From positions 165,266 through 229,265 of the forward strand of contig NZ_JASCTH010000010.1 of the NCBI RefSeq assembly GCF_030009775.1: DNA of 64,000 nt. The letters run 5' to 3'. Made by a program: the position numbers and the translations under genes. This document shows, in pieces, positions 7,906 through 15,626 of this stretch (its first letter is position 1; each line of letters opens with the position of its first letter). The notes under the pieces were generated by a model that saw nothing but the letters and a program-made list of their open reading frames with translations, did no database searches and was not told the origin of the DNA. This stretch comes from Actinoplanes sandaracinus (lineage in GTDB: Bacteria > Actinomycetota > Actinomycetes > Mycobacteriales > Micromonosporaceae).

Positions 7906-8277
7906 ATGCGGTTCCTGATCAGCCTGCACATCAACCCGGCCGTGCTGGACGCGCTGACCGACGAGGAGAAGACGGCGATCGGTGACGGGCACGGCGCGTT
8001 CATCGAGGCGCTGAAGGAGTCCGGCGAACTGATCACCACCCTGGCCCTGGCCGACCCGTCGCAGTCCGCGGTGGTGTCGGTGCGCGACGACCAGCCGGTG
8101 GTCACCGACGGCCCGTTCCTGGAGGCGAAGGAGTTCCTGGGCGGCTTCTACCTGATCGACTGCGAGAACCGGGAACGGGCGATCGAACTGGCGTCGCGGA
8201 TCCCGGACACCCGGATCGACGGCCTGGGCGTCGAGGTCCGCCAGGTGATGTTCGCCGACGGGAACCTGGACGCGTGA
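7906..8277 (+). CDS. YCII/DGPF-family protein
   Basis: A 123-residue protein of the YCII-related (DGPF) fold, a small alpha/beta barrel. The signature VTDGPFLEAKEFLGGFYLID is present at about residues 66-85. GAGGAG precedes the ATG. It overlaps the ECF sigma gene by GTGA at 8274-8277. This pairing is the hallmark of ECF42 sigma systems, in which DGPF proteins are encoded beside the sigma factor and are often its targets; their enzymatic or signalling role is not established. Confidence 0.92.
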   Translation: MRFLISLHINPAVLDALTDEEKTAIGDGHGAFIEALKESGELITTLALADPSQSAVVSVRDDQPVVTDGPFLEAKEFLGGFYLIDCENRERAIELASRIPDTRIDGLGVEVRQVMFADGNLDA

Positions 8278-9479
8278 CCGTGCCGGCCTTCGAGGACCTG
8301 CTGCGTGCGCTCACGCCGCAGGTCCTCGGCGCGCTGGTCCGCCGGTACGGACAGTTCGAGGGGTGCGAGGACGCCGTGCAGGAGGCGGTCCTCGCGGCGA
8401 CCGTCCAGTGGCCCGCCGACGGGCTGCCGGACAATCCGCGTGGCTGGCTGACGACGGTGGCGTCGCGGCGGCTCATCGACCAGATGCGCAGCGATCACGC
8501 GCGTCGGGAACGGGAGTCGGCGGTGGCCGCCGAGGTGGCTCCGCCGGACGTTCCGGACACCGACGACACGCTGGTGCTGCTGTTCCTCTGCTGCCATCCG
8601 GCGCTGACCCCCGCCTCGCAGACGGCGCTGACGTTGCGGGCCGTCGGCGGCCTGACCACCGCCGAGATCGCGCACGCGTTCCTGGTGCGGGAGGCGACGA
8701 TGGCGGCCCGGATCAGCCGGGCCAAACAGAGGATCAAAGCGGCCGGCGGTACGTTCACTCGGGACCCGCAGCGCCTTCCGACGGTCCTGCACGTGCTGTA
8801 CCTGATCTTCAACGAGGGGTACACCGCGTCCTCGGGCAGTGCGCTGCACCGCGTCGACCTGGCCCGCGAGGCGATCCGGCTGACCCGCACCGTGCACGCG
8901 CGGCTGCCGGACGACAGCGAGGTGGCCGGACTGCTGGCGCTGATGCTGCTGACCGACGCGCGGCGGGCGACACGGACGACGCCGGCCGGCGATCTGGTGC
9001 CGCTCGGCGAGCAGGACCGTACCCGGTGGGATCGTGCCCTGATCGACGAGGGGACACGGCTGGCGAAGGTGTCGCTGGGCGGGACGGCGCTGGGGCCGTA
9101 CCAGTTGCAGGCGGCGATCGCGGCGACGCACGCCGACGCGGCGACCGCGGAGGAGACCGACTGGCGGCAGGTGCACGCGCTCTACCTGATCCTGGAGCGG
9201 ATCGCGCCGAACCCGATGGTGACGCTGAACCGGGCGGTCGCGCTGGCCGAGACGCGGGGCCCGGCGGCGGGCCTGGAACTGCTGGCCACACTGGACGGCG
9301 ACGAGCGGATGGCACGTCATCACCGGCTGCTGTCGGTGCGGGCGCATCTGCTGGAGAAGGCGGGGGACCCGGCGGGGGCGTACGACTGCTACCGGCGGGC
9401 GGCGCGGTTCACCGCCAGCCTCGCCGAGCGGCGTTACCTGGAGTCCCGGGCCGTCCGCTGCGCGGCGCCGGACGCCTAG
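8274..9479 (+). CDS. ECF42-group RNA polymerase sigma factor
   Basis: A 401-residue ECF sigma factor. Region 2 (about residues 8-75, with AVQEAVLAATVQWP and NPRGWL) and region 4 (about 105-165, with TLRAVGGLTTAEIAHAFLV) are followed by a roughly 220-residue C-terminal helical, TPR-like extension ending EKAGDPAGAYDCYRRAA. This long extension and the upstream DGPF gene define group ECF42. There is no anti-sigma gene; the extension is thought to control activity in this group. The GTG start overlaps the previous stop, so the pair is translationally coupled. Confidence 0.92.
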   Translation: MTVPAFEDLLRALTPQVLGALVRRYGQFEGCEDAVQEAVLAATVQWPADGLPDNPRGWLTTVASRRLIDQMRSDHARRERESAVAAEVAPPDVPDTDDTLVLLFLCCHPALTPASQTALTLRAVGGLTTAEIAHAFLVREATMAARISRAKQRIKAAGGTFTRDPQRLPTVLHVLYLIFNEGYTASSGSALHRVDLAREAIRLTRTVHARLPDDSEVAGLLALMLLTDARRATRTTPAGDLVPLGEQDRTRWDRALIDEGTRLAKVSLGGTALGPYQLQAAIAATHADAATAEETDWRQVHALYLILERIAPNPMVTLNRAVALAETRGPAAGLELLATLDGDERMARHHRLLSVRAHLLEKAGDPAGAYDCYRRAARFTASLAERRYLESRAVRCAAPDA

Positions 9480-9525
9480 ACCGGGCATCCCGCTTCGCCG
9501 CGTCCGAAGAGGACTCCTCCCGGGT

Positions 9526-9553
9526 GCAACGGTTCGCCGTGTCCGGGCGTGTC
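9526..9553 (+). promoter_or_regulatory. candidate ECF promoter upstream of SigE-type gene
   Basis: GCAACG (9526-9531), 16 bases, then CGTGTC (9548-9553) lies 58 bases before the sigma gene at 9611. The GCAAC element resembles -35 boxes reported for some actinobacterial ECF factors, so autoregulation is possible. Support is weak. Confidence 0.25.
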
Positions 9554-9610
9554 ATCCTCGTGGTGATACAAGAGGCTTACGCTCGCGGCACGCCGGAGGC
9601 GCGGACGGCC

Positions 9611-10108
9611 ATGACCGACCCGTTGTCCTTCGACGATCTGTACGCCGCGCACTACGCGGACCTGACCGTGCAGCTGCACCTGTACTTCGGGGACCGCCAG
9701 GAAGCACACGACGTCGTCCAGGAGGCGTTCTGCCGGGCCTACGCCCGGTGGCGGACCGTTTCCGGCTACGAGGACCCGGTCGGCTGGGTGCGCCGGGTCG
9801 CGTGGAACCTGGCGCTGAGCCGATGGCGGCGTACCCGGTCGGCGCTGTCCTTCCTGCGCCGGCAGCCCCGCACCGAGAGCCATGTCGCGGGACCGGGCCC
9901 GGACCGGGTCGCGGTGATGGCCGCGCTCGCCGAACTGCCCGCCCAGCAGCGCCGGGCGGTGGTTCTGCGATACCTGGCCGACCTCACCGTGCCGCAGATC
10001 GCCGACCGCGAGGGCGTCGCCGAGGGCACCGTCAAATCCTGGCTGCACCGCGCCCGCACGACCCTGGCCGACCGCCTCGGCGCCGACGAGAACGAGGAGA
10101 CACCATGA
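9611..10108 (+). CDS. SigE-family ECF sigma factor
   Basis: A 165-residue short ECF sigma factor of the SigE family common in actinomycetes. Region 2 includes DLTVQLHLYFGDRQEAHDVV and EDPVGWVRRVAWN. Region 4 includes LPAQQRRAVVLRYLADLTVP and the helix-turn-helix EGVAEGTVKSWLHRAR. The ATG at 9611 gives the family's normal length; the upstream in-frame extension belongs to the previous gene's shadow. It overlaps the next gene by ATGA, so the membrane protein downstream is its likely partner. Confidence 0.92.
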   Translation: MTDPLSFDDLYAAHYADLTVQLHLYFGDRQEAHDVVQEAFCRAYARWRTVSGYEDPVGWVRRVAWNLALSRWRRTRSALSFLRRQPRTESHVAGPGPDRVAVMAALAELPAQQRRAVVLRYLADLTVPQIADREGVAEGTVKSWLHRARTTLADRLGADENEETP

Positions 10109-11112
10109 CCGACCCCATCGTGCGGTTGCTGGAGCAGGCGCGCGCCGACGCCCTGCGCGACGTCCGCCCGCCGGGCCCGGACGAGGTCCGCCGCACCGTG
10201 CGCCGCCGTCGTGGCATCGTCGCCGGCATCGGTACGGCCGTCGCGGTCGCCGGGATCGCGGCCGCCGGCGCCCTGGCCGTGCCGCCGTCTCCCGGCGCGG
10301 TGGCGCCGGGCGCCGACTCCTCGGCGATGCCGTCGCAGTTCCCGGTGATGCCGGAGCCCGATCCCGCCACGTTGCAGCGCATGGCCGTGGCCAGCGCGGC
10401 GCTCGGCGACTGGAACACCACCCCGTGGGTGATGGCCACGGACGGCGTGGTGAGCGCCGACTACCAGAACTTCGTCAACGACATCCCCGCCGGCACCTAC
10501 GACCTGCACCTCTACTGTGTCGGCGAAGGTAAGGCCGACGTGGTCGTGAAAGCCGACCGGGCCGGCGACGACAAACTGGCCGCCGGATCGGTGACGTGTG
10601 CCGCCGATCCGAAGCCGGCCCGGCTGACGGTGCGGCAGCCGGTCCACGGCTACCTGCGGATGTACCTCAGCGGCGACGAGAAGGCGTCCGGCACGTCGGC
10701 CTTCTCCTTCAAGTTCGTCCGCGCCGACCCCACCGCCACCGCCGGGCCGGACACCACCGCGAACGCCGGTGGCGCGGCGGCGCTGCTGGCCGGGGCCACC
10801 CCGGTGACCACCGAGCGGGACAAGACCGTCGAGAAGCCCCTCGGGGCGGGGAACCATCTGGTCAGCTTCGCCTGCAAGGGGCCGGGGACGCTCGCCTTCA
10901 CGGTCCGCTCCGCCGGTGTCCTGCGGGACGGGACGGTCGCCACGACGGGCCGTACCGAACTGGCCGTGGACAAGGCGTGCTCGTCAGCCGAGAACGCCAC
11001 CGTGGAGGTGCCGATCACCCTCCCGGCCGACTCGGCGATCACCATCACGGCCGCCGCGGACGACGCCGCCCGGGACAAGGCGGGATGGGCGTACACGATC
11101 CGCCCGGCGTGA
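10105..11112 (+). CDS. single-pass membrane protein, possible anti-sigma partner
   Basis: A 335-residue protein with a cytoplasmic stretch of about 33 residues rich in Arg, one transmembrane segment (about 34-56) and a roughly 275-residue extracytoplasmic part with beta-rich repeats and paired cysteines (YDLHLYCVGEGKAD, GSVTCAADPK, LVSFACKGPG). Coupling by ATGA overlap to the ECF sigma gene suggests it anchors or senses for that sigma factor, but no zinc anti-sigma motif is visible. The two outer segments (about 130-210 and 230-330) look like a repeated carbohydrate-binding-like sandwich. A strong terminator follows. Confidence 0.7.
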   Translation: MTDPIVRLLEQARADALRDVRPPGPDEVRRTVRRRRGIVAGIGTAVAVAGIAAAGALAVPPSPGAVAPGADSSAMPSQFPVMPEPDPATLQRMAVASAALGDWNTTPWVMATDGVVSADYQNFVNDIPAGTYDLHLYCVGEGKADVVVKADRAGDDKLAAGSVTCAADPKPARLTVRQPVHGYLRMYLSGDEKASGTSAFSFKFVRADPTATAGPDTTANAGGAAALLAGATPVTTERDKTVEKPLGAGNHLVSFACKGPGTLAFTVRSAGVLRDGTVATTGRTELAVDKACSSAENATVEVPITLPADSAITITAAADDAARDKAGWAYTIRPA

Positions 11113-11113
11113 C

Positions 11114-11153
11114 CCGGAGGATGCGGGTTCCCGGCGGGGCCCGCATCCTCCGG
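11114..11153 (+). terminator. 14-bp stem terminator
   Basis: CCGGAGGATGCGGG (11114-11127) pairs perfectly with CCCGCATCCTCCGG (11140-11153) around a 12-base loop, starting two bases after the stop of the membrane protein gene. Confidence 0.85.
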
Positions 11154-11201
11154 CGGTTAGGCTGACGCGGCCCGGCTTCAGCTCGACAGAGTGGATCGTC
11201 G

Positions 11202-11519
11202 ATGGATATCAGCACTGACCGCCGGTCGGAGAAGGTGGTTCACGTCGTCGTATCCGGCGAGATCGACATGGAGACCGTCGACGCGGTGCGGCGGGCCGTG
11301 ACCGAGGCGCTCCGGACCACCGGTGTCGAGGACGTGCTGGTCGACATGGCCGGTGTGACGTTCTGTGACTCCTCCGGCATCGCCGTGTTCGACGAGACCT
11401 ATCAGACGGCCGCCGAGCAGGGCGTCCGCTTCCGGCTCTTCGGCGTGCGGCCCGGGGTGCGCCGGGTCCTCGAGATCGTCGGCCTGCTGGAGCCGCTGAC
11501 CGCGCCGCTCAGCCCCTGA
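11202..11519 (+). CDS. STAS-domain anti-sigma factor antagonist
   Basis: A 105-residue single STAS domain, the size of SpoIIAA/RsbV-like proteins. It has the strand VVHVVVSGEIDMETVDAVR and the conserved phospho-serine segment FCDSSGIAVF at about residues 55-64. Such proteins bind RsbW-like kinases and release a sigma factor when unphosphorylated. No kinase or sigma-B-type gene lies beside it, so the partner must be encoded elsewhere. It starts with ATG at 11202 and stands alone after a terminator. Confidence 0.9.
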   Translation: MDISTDRRSEKVVHVVVSGEIDMETVDAVRRAVTEALRTTGVEDVLVDMAGVTFCDSSGIAVFDETYQTAAEQGVRFRLFGVRPGVRRVLEIVGLLEPLTAPLSP

Positions 11520-11609
11520 GCGCGCACCTCTCGGCCGGCACCGGGTCCGGACCGGTCCCGCGACCCTGACGGAGCCGCGGTCGGTTTCCGCCCGGGATCG
11601 CCGGGCGTC

Positions 11610-12212
11610 TCAGGAGTCGGCGGCCCGGCGCGCGCGCAGCGCGCGCAGTTTGTGGCGGTTGCCGCAGCGCTCCATCGCGCACCAGCGCCGGGCTCCGGGG
11701 CGCGACGAGTCGACGAACACCAGCGCGCAGTTGTCGCCGGCGCACTCCCGGAAGCGCCCGGCCAGCGGCCCGGTCAGCAGGCCGATCATCTCCCGCGCCA
11801 GCGTGGACAGGGCCTGCTCGGCAAGCACCGGAGCCGCCCACGGCGAGGTCGTGCCCTCGTCGGTGAGCTGGGGAACCAGCGGCGGCGCGGCGGCGGCCCG
11901 GTTGATGACCGCGATGGCGCCGGCGTCGAGGGCCCGGCCCGCGGCGCGGGCGTGCGCGGTCGCCCAGACGGCCTGGCGGAGCGCCTTCGCCGCGCTCAGG
12001 TCGCGGGCCGTGGCGGGCGCCGTGAGGACGGCGGCCGGAGGCGCCTGAGCCAGCCAGGCGGTGAGGTCGCCAGGCTCGTGGAGGGTCTCGAACACCGCGT
12101 ATCGGCCCTCGCCGCCGGTGTGCGCGAAGTCCAGGCAGACGGCGCCGGCGTCGAACCAGAACGACCCCCCTTTGGGGTCGTGCAGCAGCCGGCCGGTTGC
12201 GTAGTGGCGCAT
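11610..12212 (-). CDS. CGNR zinc-finger transcription factor (ABATE domain)
   Basis: A 200-residue regulator of the ABATE/CGNR family. The N-terminal domain (about 1-140) begins with the typical DAGAVCLDFAHTGG segment. The C-terminal zinc finger has cysteines arranged C-x4-C (CAGDNC) and C-x4-C (CAMERC), followed by GNRHK. The ATG at 12212 places the start one base from an operator-like inverted repeat; a longer frame to 12362 crosses that site and is rejected. It is divergent from ridA, which it may control. These proteins are thought to be regulators, but few targets are known. Confidence 0.9.
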   Translation of the reverse strand: MRHYATGRLLHDPKGGSFWFDAGAVCLDFAHTGGEGRYAVFETLHEPGDLTAWLAQAPPAAVLTAPATARDLSAAKALRQAVWATAHARAAGRALDAGAIAVINRAAAAPPLVPQLTDEGTTSPWAAPVLAEQALSTLAREMIGLLTGPLAGRFRECAGDNCALVFVDSSRPGARRWCAMERCGNRHKLRALRARRAADS

Positions 12213-12257
12213 GACACCACTATAACTGGTGTCGAGGAGCAACCACTTATACCGGTT
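12213..12257. promoter_or_regulatory. operator-like inverted repeats between CGNR gene and ridA
   Basis: GACACCA-CTATAAC-TGGTGTC (12213-12233) is a perfect 7-base inverted repeat directly beside the CGNR start codon. A weaker copy, AACC-ACTTATACC-GGTT, lies at 12241-12257, and both share a CCACT(A/T)TA core. They are probable binding sites of the CGNR protein, and the AT-rich centres may double as -10 regions. Confidence 0.6.
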
Positions 12258-12279
12258 TCGCGAGCAGAGAGGGTGATCC

Positions 12280-12669
12280 GTGAGCACACGGCACATCAAC
12301 CCCGAAGGAGTCCACCGCAGCCCCGCCTTCAGCCAGGCCGTCGTGGTGGAACAGCCGGCCAAGACGATCTACATCGGCGGGCAGAACGGTGTCGGCGCCG
12401 ACGGGAAGGTCGTCGGACCCACCGTCGGCGAGCAGGCCCTGCAGGCCCTGCGCAACCTCGCGATCATCCTGGAGAGCGAGGGCGCGACCCTGGCGAACGT
12501 CGTCCACTGGCGGGTCGCCGTCGCCGACGGCAGCGCGATCAGCGAGGGGGTGGCCGCCTTCCAGCAGGTGTGGAACCCGGCCGACCCGCCGCCGGCCATC
12601 ACGGTGCACGTCGTCGCGGGGCTGGGCCCCGGATTCCTCGTCGAGATCGACGCGGTCGCCGTTCTCTGA
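12280..12669 (+). CDS. RidA-family enamine/imine deaminase
   Basis: A 129-residue RidA (YjgF/YER057c/UK114) protein, which forms trimers and hydrolyses reactive enamines and imines released by PLP enzymes. Family marks visible include IYIGGQNGVGADGKVVG, GEQALQALRNL and the C-terminal VEIDAVAVL. The usual active-site Arg in the PxR segment is not evident (PADPPPAITVHVV has no Arg), so it may belong to a RidA subgroup without classical deaminase activity. The start is a GTG at 12280. It is divergent from the CGNR regulator and probably under its control. Confidence 0.88.
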   Translation: MSTRHINPEGVHRSPAFSQAVVVEQPAKTIYIGGQNGVGADGKVVGPTVGEQALQALRNLAIILESEGATLANVVHWRVAVADGSAISEGVAAFQQVWNPADPPPAITVHVVAGLGPGFLVEIDAVAVL

Positions 12670-12728
12670 CCATGGTGGTCGTACCCTGGTCTGGCCTGTC
12701 AGGCGCCGGCGTCGGTCAGGGAGATCGC

Positions 12729-12883
12729 ATGCGGAAGCTCGTGTTGCCCGACGAGGACGCCTGTGGATCGCGTTCGACACCGGCGGTGACCGGGCCGCCT
12801 GGGCCGAGATCATCGACGATTACACGATCATCCAGCCGTTCCCTCAGGTGGTCCGCGACGTGCGCGGCCTCGCCGCGGAGTGA
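12729..12883 (+). pseudogene. truncated DUF4132 gene fragment
   Basis: Reading from about 12760 to the stop at 12883 gives a frame containing IAFDTGGDRAAWAEIIDDYT followed by IIQPFPQ. This matches the conserved AW-(x)-DYE-ILQPFPQL segment of DUF4132 (WGR-associated) proteins. A start-like ATG at 12729 (MRKLVLPDEDA) is in a different frame, so the piece is both truncated and frameshifted. Full-length DUF4132 proteins are many hundreds of residues longer. It is read as a decayed remnant. Confidence 0.45.
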
Positions 12884-12908
12884 GGCCACGCGGTCCGCGC
12901 GACGGGAC

Positions 12909-13304
12909 CTAGTTCAGGCGGAGGGCGGCCGTCATCCTCGACCGGAACTCGGCGAGCGTGATCACCGCCGCGTTCCGGTCCTCCACCGGGAAGATCGCGA
13001 TGTTGGCCTCGTCCTCCTCGAGCTGGGGCAGCCACTGGTTCAGGAACGCCTCCGTGGTGATCCTGATGGGGTGCTCGCCGTCGACCTCGCCCTCGTTCTC
13101 CATCCGGGCTACGGTCGCGTGCGGCCAGATCGGCAGCAGGGTGCGGCGCTCCCCGTCCTCGCTGAACAGGACCTCGTCCTCGTCGCCCCAGACCCACAGC
13201 GCGCCGGAGTCGGCGAGGATCTCGAACGTCCTGGTGGCTCTGGCCGCCTCGGTCAGGCCGCGCAGCCGTTGCGCTTCGCCGCGCGAAATGTCATCCCGTG
13301 TCAC
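12909..13304 (-). CDS. DUF2750-family protein
   Basis: A 131-residue soluble protein resembling the DUF2750 family: an early segment FEILADSGALWVWGDED is followed by LLPIWPHATVARM, the conserved PxWPH box. No catalytic residues are recognisable and the family's role is unknown; some members occur as immunity-type or housekeeping orphans. GTG at 13304 is chosen because GGAG precedes it by five bases. It is a single gene beside the DUF4132 fragment. Confidence 0.8.
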   Translation of the reverse strand: MTRDDISRGEAQRLRGLTEAARATRTFEILADSGALWVWGDEDEVLFSEDGERRTLLPIWPHATVARMENEGEVDGEHPIRITTEAFLNQWLPQLEEDEANIAIFPVEDRNAAVITLAEFRSRMTAALRLN

Positions 13305-13390
13305 ATGAACTCCGATTATCCGATCGCCTACGTTCTGCGGCGATGCTATCGGTCACCTCACACGGGCCGTCCGCTGACCGGCGCCGGGAA

Positions 13391-13415
13391 GGCCCCCGCG
13401 ACACGTCGAGGGGCC
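13391..13415 (-). terminator. possible terminator hairpin
   Basis: GGCCCC (13391-13396) pairs with GGGGCC (13410-13415) around 13 bases, just downstream of the hydrolase stop on the minus strand. The stem is short and could be chance in GC-rich DNA. Confidence 0.3.
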
Positions 13416-13421
13416 GGGCGG

Positions 13422-14093
13422 TCAGAGGTCGCGCAGCAGTCCGAGCACCCGGTCCGGGCCGTCACGCAGGACGTTGTGCGTGGTGTCCCACTCCTCGTAA
13501 TGCCAGGCCGGGTCGTCGCGGACCTTCACCATCGCCGACGGCGCCTGGGGGCCACCGGGCGTGTCCAGGGCCGCGGCGAACCGTTTGACGGGCACTTCGC
13601 GCCAGGCGCCGGTCAGGCGTGACTTCTGCAGGAACGTCGCCAGCGGGTGCGGGCGGGCGCGGGAGTCGAAGAACGGCAGCGGGGCCACGCCGAAGCCGTC
13701 GTCGCCGATGCCGTCGAGAAACGTCCGGCGGATCGCGTCGGTGGTCACGTCCCACTGTGACTCGCCGTCCTCGACCATGTCGCTGTCCAGGTGGATCAGG
13801 GCGCTGATCCGGCGGGGATCACGGTCGGCGACGGCGTTGACGATCAGCCCGCCGTAGCTGTGGCCGACGAGCACGACCTTCTCACCACCCGAGGTGAGCT
13901 GGTCCACCAGCGCGTCGAGCTGGTCGACGTGGGTGGTCAGGTTGACGGGTGTGACGGTGAGGTCGTCGTCGGGGCCCAAGCCCGCGAGGGTGACGGCGTG
14001 GGCTCGGCGCCCCTGTTCCCGCAACGCGGTCACCAGGGGGTCGTACCACCATCCGCCGTGCCAGGCGCCCGGAACGAGAACGAGAGCACTCAT
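13422..14093 (-). CDS. alpha/beta hydrolase
   Basis: A 223-residue cytoplasmic alpha/beta hydrolase of the esterase/EstA-like group. The oxyanion segment LVPGAWHGGWWYDPL is followed by the nucleophile elbow GHSYGG. A late acidic residue and His near the C-terminus (EEWDTTHNVLRDGPDRVL) fit the catalytic triad. The ATG at 14093 is used; another in-frame ATG at 14102 is possible. The closest well-known relatives act on esters or hydroxynitriles, so the substrate is open. It stands alone. Confidence 0.88.
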   Translation of the reverse strand: MSALVLVPGAWHGGWWYDPLVTALREQGRRAHAVTLAGLGPDDDLTVTPVNLTTHVDQLDALVDQLTSGGEKVVLVGHSYGGLIVNAVADRDPRRISALIHLDSDMVEDGESQWDVTTDAIRRTFLDGIGDDGFGVAPLPFFDSRARPHPLATFLQKSRLTGAWREVPVKRFAAALDTPGGPQAPSAMVKVRDDPAWHYEEWDTTHNVLRDGPDRVLGLLRDL

Positions 14094-14139
14094 GGTCCTC
14101 ATGATCCGGGCGCCGGCAGCGGTCCGCATTCCGAACCGG

Positions 14140-15528
14140 TCAGTCGATGCGCCGGCGGTCGGCGAGCATGTCGTCGAAGGGCAGGTCCACCGCGAGCGGG
14201 GCCACCAGGGTCGCCGGAGCACCGGCCCAGCGGCGGAGCATGGCGGTGGCCGCGGCCGCGTCCGCCGGGTCCAGCCGGGAGATGTTCGCGCCGTGATTGG
14301 CGCCCGGGGCGACGAACAGCGCGGAGTCACGCTTGTTGGGCGTGAAGCGTTCCGCGCCCCACGGGTCGTTCTCGCCGTAGATGAAGAGCATGCGCTCGGC
14401 GTTCGTACGAACCCAGAGGTCCACGTCCAGCATGGGCAGCGGGTGGTGGGCCCGCCGCAGCTCCGCCGGCAGGGACGCGTTCGCGGTGTACAGCCCGGGG
14501 TGGGCGCGCAGCCCGCGCAGGTGCTCGAAGCGCAGACTGGGCCAGCCCAGCTGGGAGGCGGCCTGGTAGTAGTACGGCCAGTAGTACTCGAGGGTCTGGT
14601 CGGTGTAGAAACTCCACCCGGCAACGTCGTCGATCCAGCCGTACAACGCGTCGTCCGTCGCGGTGGCCGCCGGCACCGTCGCGCAGTCGGCGGCGGAACT
14701 GTACTGCCAGAACGCCCACACCGAGTCCAGGACCGTCATCTCGAACGACCGGTCGGCGGTGCCGATGGTCCGGCCGAACGTCCAGCCGCCCGCGGCCGCG
14801 GCCGCCTCCAGCCGGGGGACGAGCCGGTCCCGGCGGCGCAGCGCCTCCTGCTGGACGCCGTCGAGGGCGGCACGGCACTCCGGGGTGCCGACGGTGTCGA
14901 AGAACCGGTCGTACGCCCGGTCGGCCGGGTTGACCACATCGTTCGGCGCGACGTACGCGACCACGCCGTCGACGTCGTTCGGGTAGAAGCGCCGGTGGTA
15001 GACCGATGTCATGCCGCCCTTGCTGGCCCCGGTCTGGATCCAGCGTCCGTCGTAGACGGTCTTGAACGCGGTGACGATCCGGTGTTCGTCGGTCGCCTGC
15101 TGCCAGATGTTCAGGTGCGACCAGTCGGCCGGCGCGGGGCGCGACGGGCCGAAGAAGCGGTGCTCGACCGACACCTGGTTGGCACCCAGGAGAGCGGTCG
15201 GCTCGGTCTGTGCCGGGCGCGGGGCGGCGGCCAGGCCGTACCCGTTGGTGGCCAGCACCACCGGGGCGTCGCTCGATCGATGCAGGAGCGTGAGGCGCTG
15301 CTCGAACGCGCCCTGCCCGGGGTGGCGGTGGTCGGCCGGCTGGCGGTAGGTCAGGACGAAGAACCGGTAGCCGGCGCCCTGGGTCTCGGAGATGACGGAA
15401 AGCCCGGCGATCGCCCTCAGCTGGTCGAGCAGAGGATCCTCGGCGGCGCGCGCGGCGGTGGCGGGGGAGAGAACCACCAGGATGGACGCAAGGACTGCCA
15501 TGATGCGAAGTCTCACGCCGGCAACCAT
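14140..15528 (-). CDS. secreted S37-family prolyl tripeptidyl aminopeptidase
   Basis: A 462-residue exported serine peptidase similar to the Streptomyces PS-10/S37 tripeptidyl aminopeptidases. A Sec signal peptide occupies about residues 1-29, ending AARAAEDP. The nucleophile is Ser169 in TGASKGGMT. Characteristic segments such as VEHRFFGPSRP and IWQQATDEHRIV are present, as is a late ANHGANISRLDP segment carrying the probable catalytic His. It would release tripeptides from secreted or environmental proteins. No good ribosome site is seen before ATG 15528; internal starts at 15516 (GTG) or 15501 would still leave part of the signal. Confidence 0.9.
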   Translation of the reverse strand: MVAGVRLRIMAVLASILVVLSPATAARAAEDPLLDQLRAIAGLSVISETQGAGYRFFVLTYRQPADHRHPGQGAFEQRLTLLHRSSDAPVVLATNGYGLAAAPRPAQTEPTALLGANQVSVEHRFFGPSRPAPADWSHLNIWQQATDEHRIVTAFKTVYDGRWIQTGASKGGMTSVYHRRFYPNDVDGVVAYVAPNDVVNPADRAYDRFFDTVGTPECRAALDGVQQEALRRRDRLVPRLEAAAAAGGWTFGRTIGTADRSFEMTVLDSVWAFWQYSSAADCATVPAATATDDALYGWIDDVAGWSFYTDQTLEYYWPYYYQAASQLGWPSLRFEHLRGLRAHPGLYTANASLPAELRRAHHPLPMLDVDLWVRTNAERMLFIYGENDPWGAERFTPNKRDSALFVAPGANHGANISRLDPADAAAATAMLRRWAGAPATLVAPLAVDLPFDDMLADRRRID

Positions 15529-15552
15529 ATCGACGGATCGCTATCGCTGGGT

Positions 15553-15586
15553 GCCCGCCGCCCGCCGTCGACGGCGGGCGGCGGGC
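15553..15586 (-). terminator. perfect 34-bp palindrome, probable terminator
   Basis: GCCCGCCGCCCGCCGTC (15553-15569) is followed immediately by its exact reverse complement (15570-15586). It sits between the S37 peptidase start and the stop of the gene encoded upstream of it, both on the minus strand, so it most simply terminates the metallo-beta-lactamase-fold transcript. Confidence 0.7.
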
Positions 15587-15626
15587 GGCCGTTCATGGCG
15601 TGCCCGTGCCAGAGGGGCGCCGGCGG

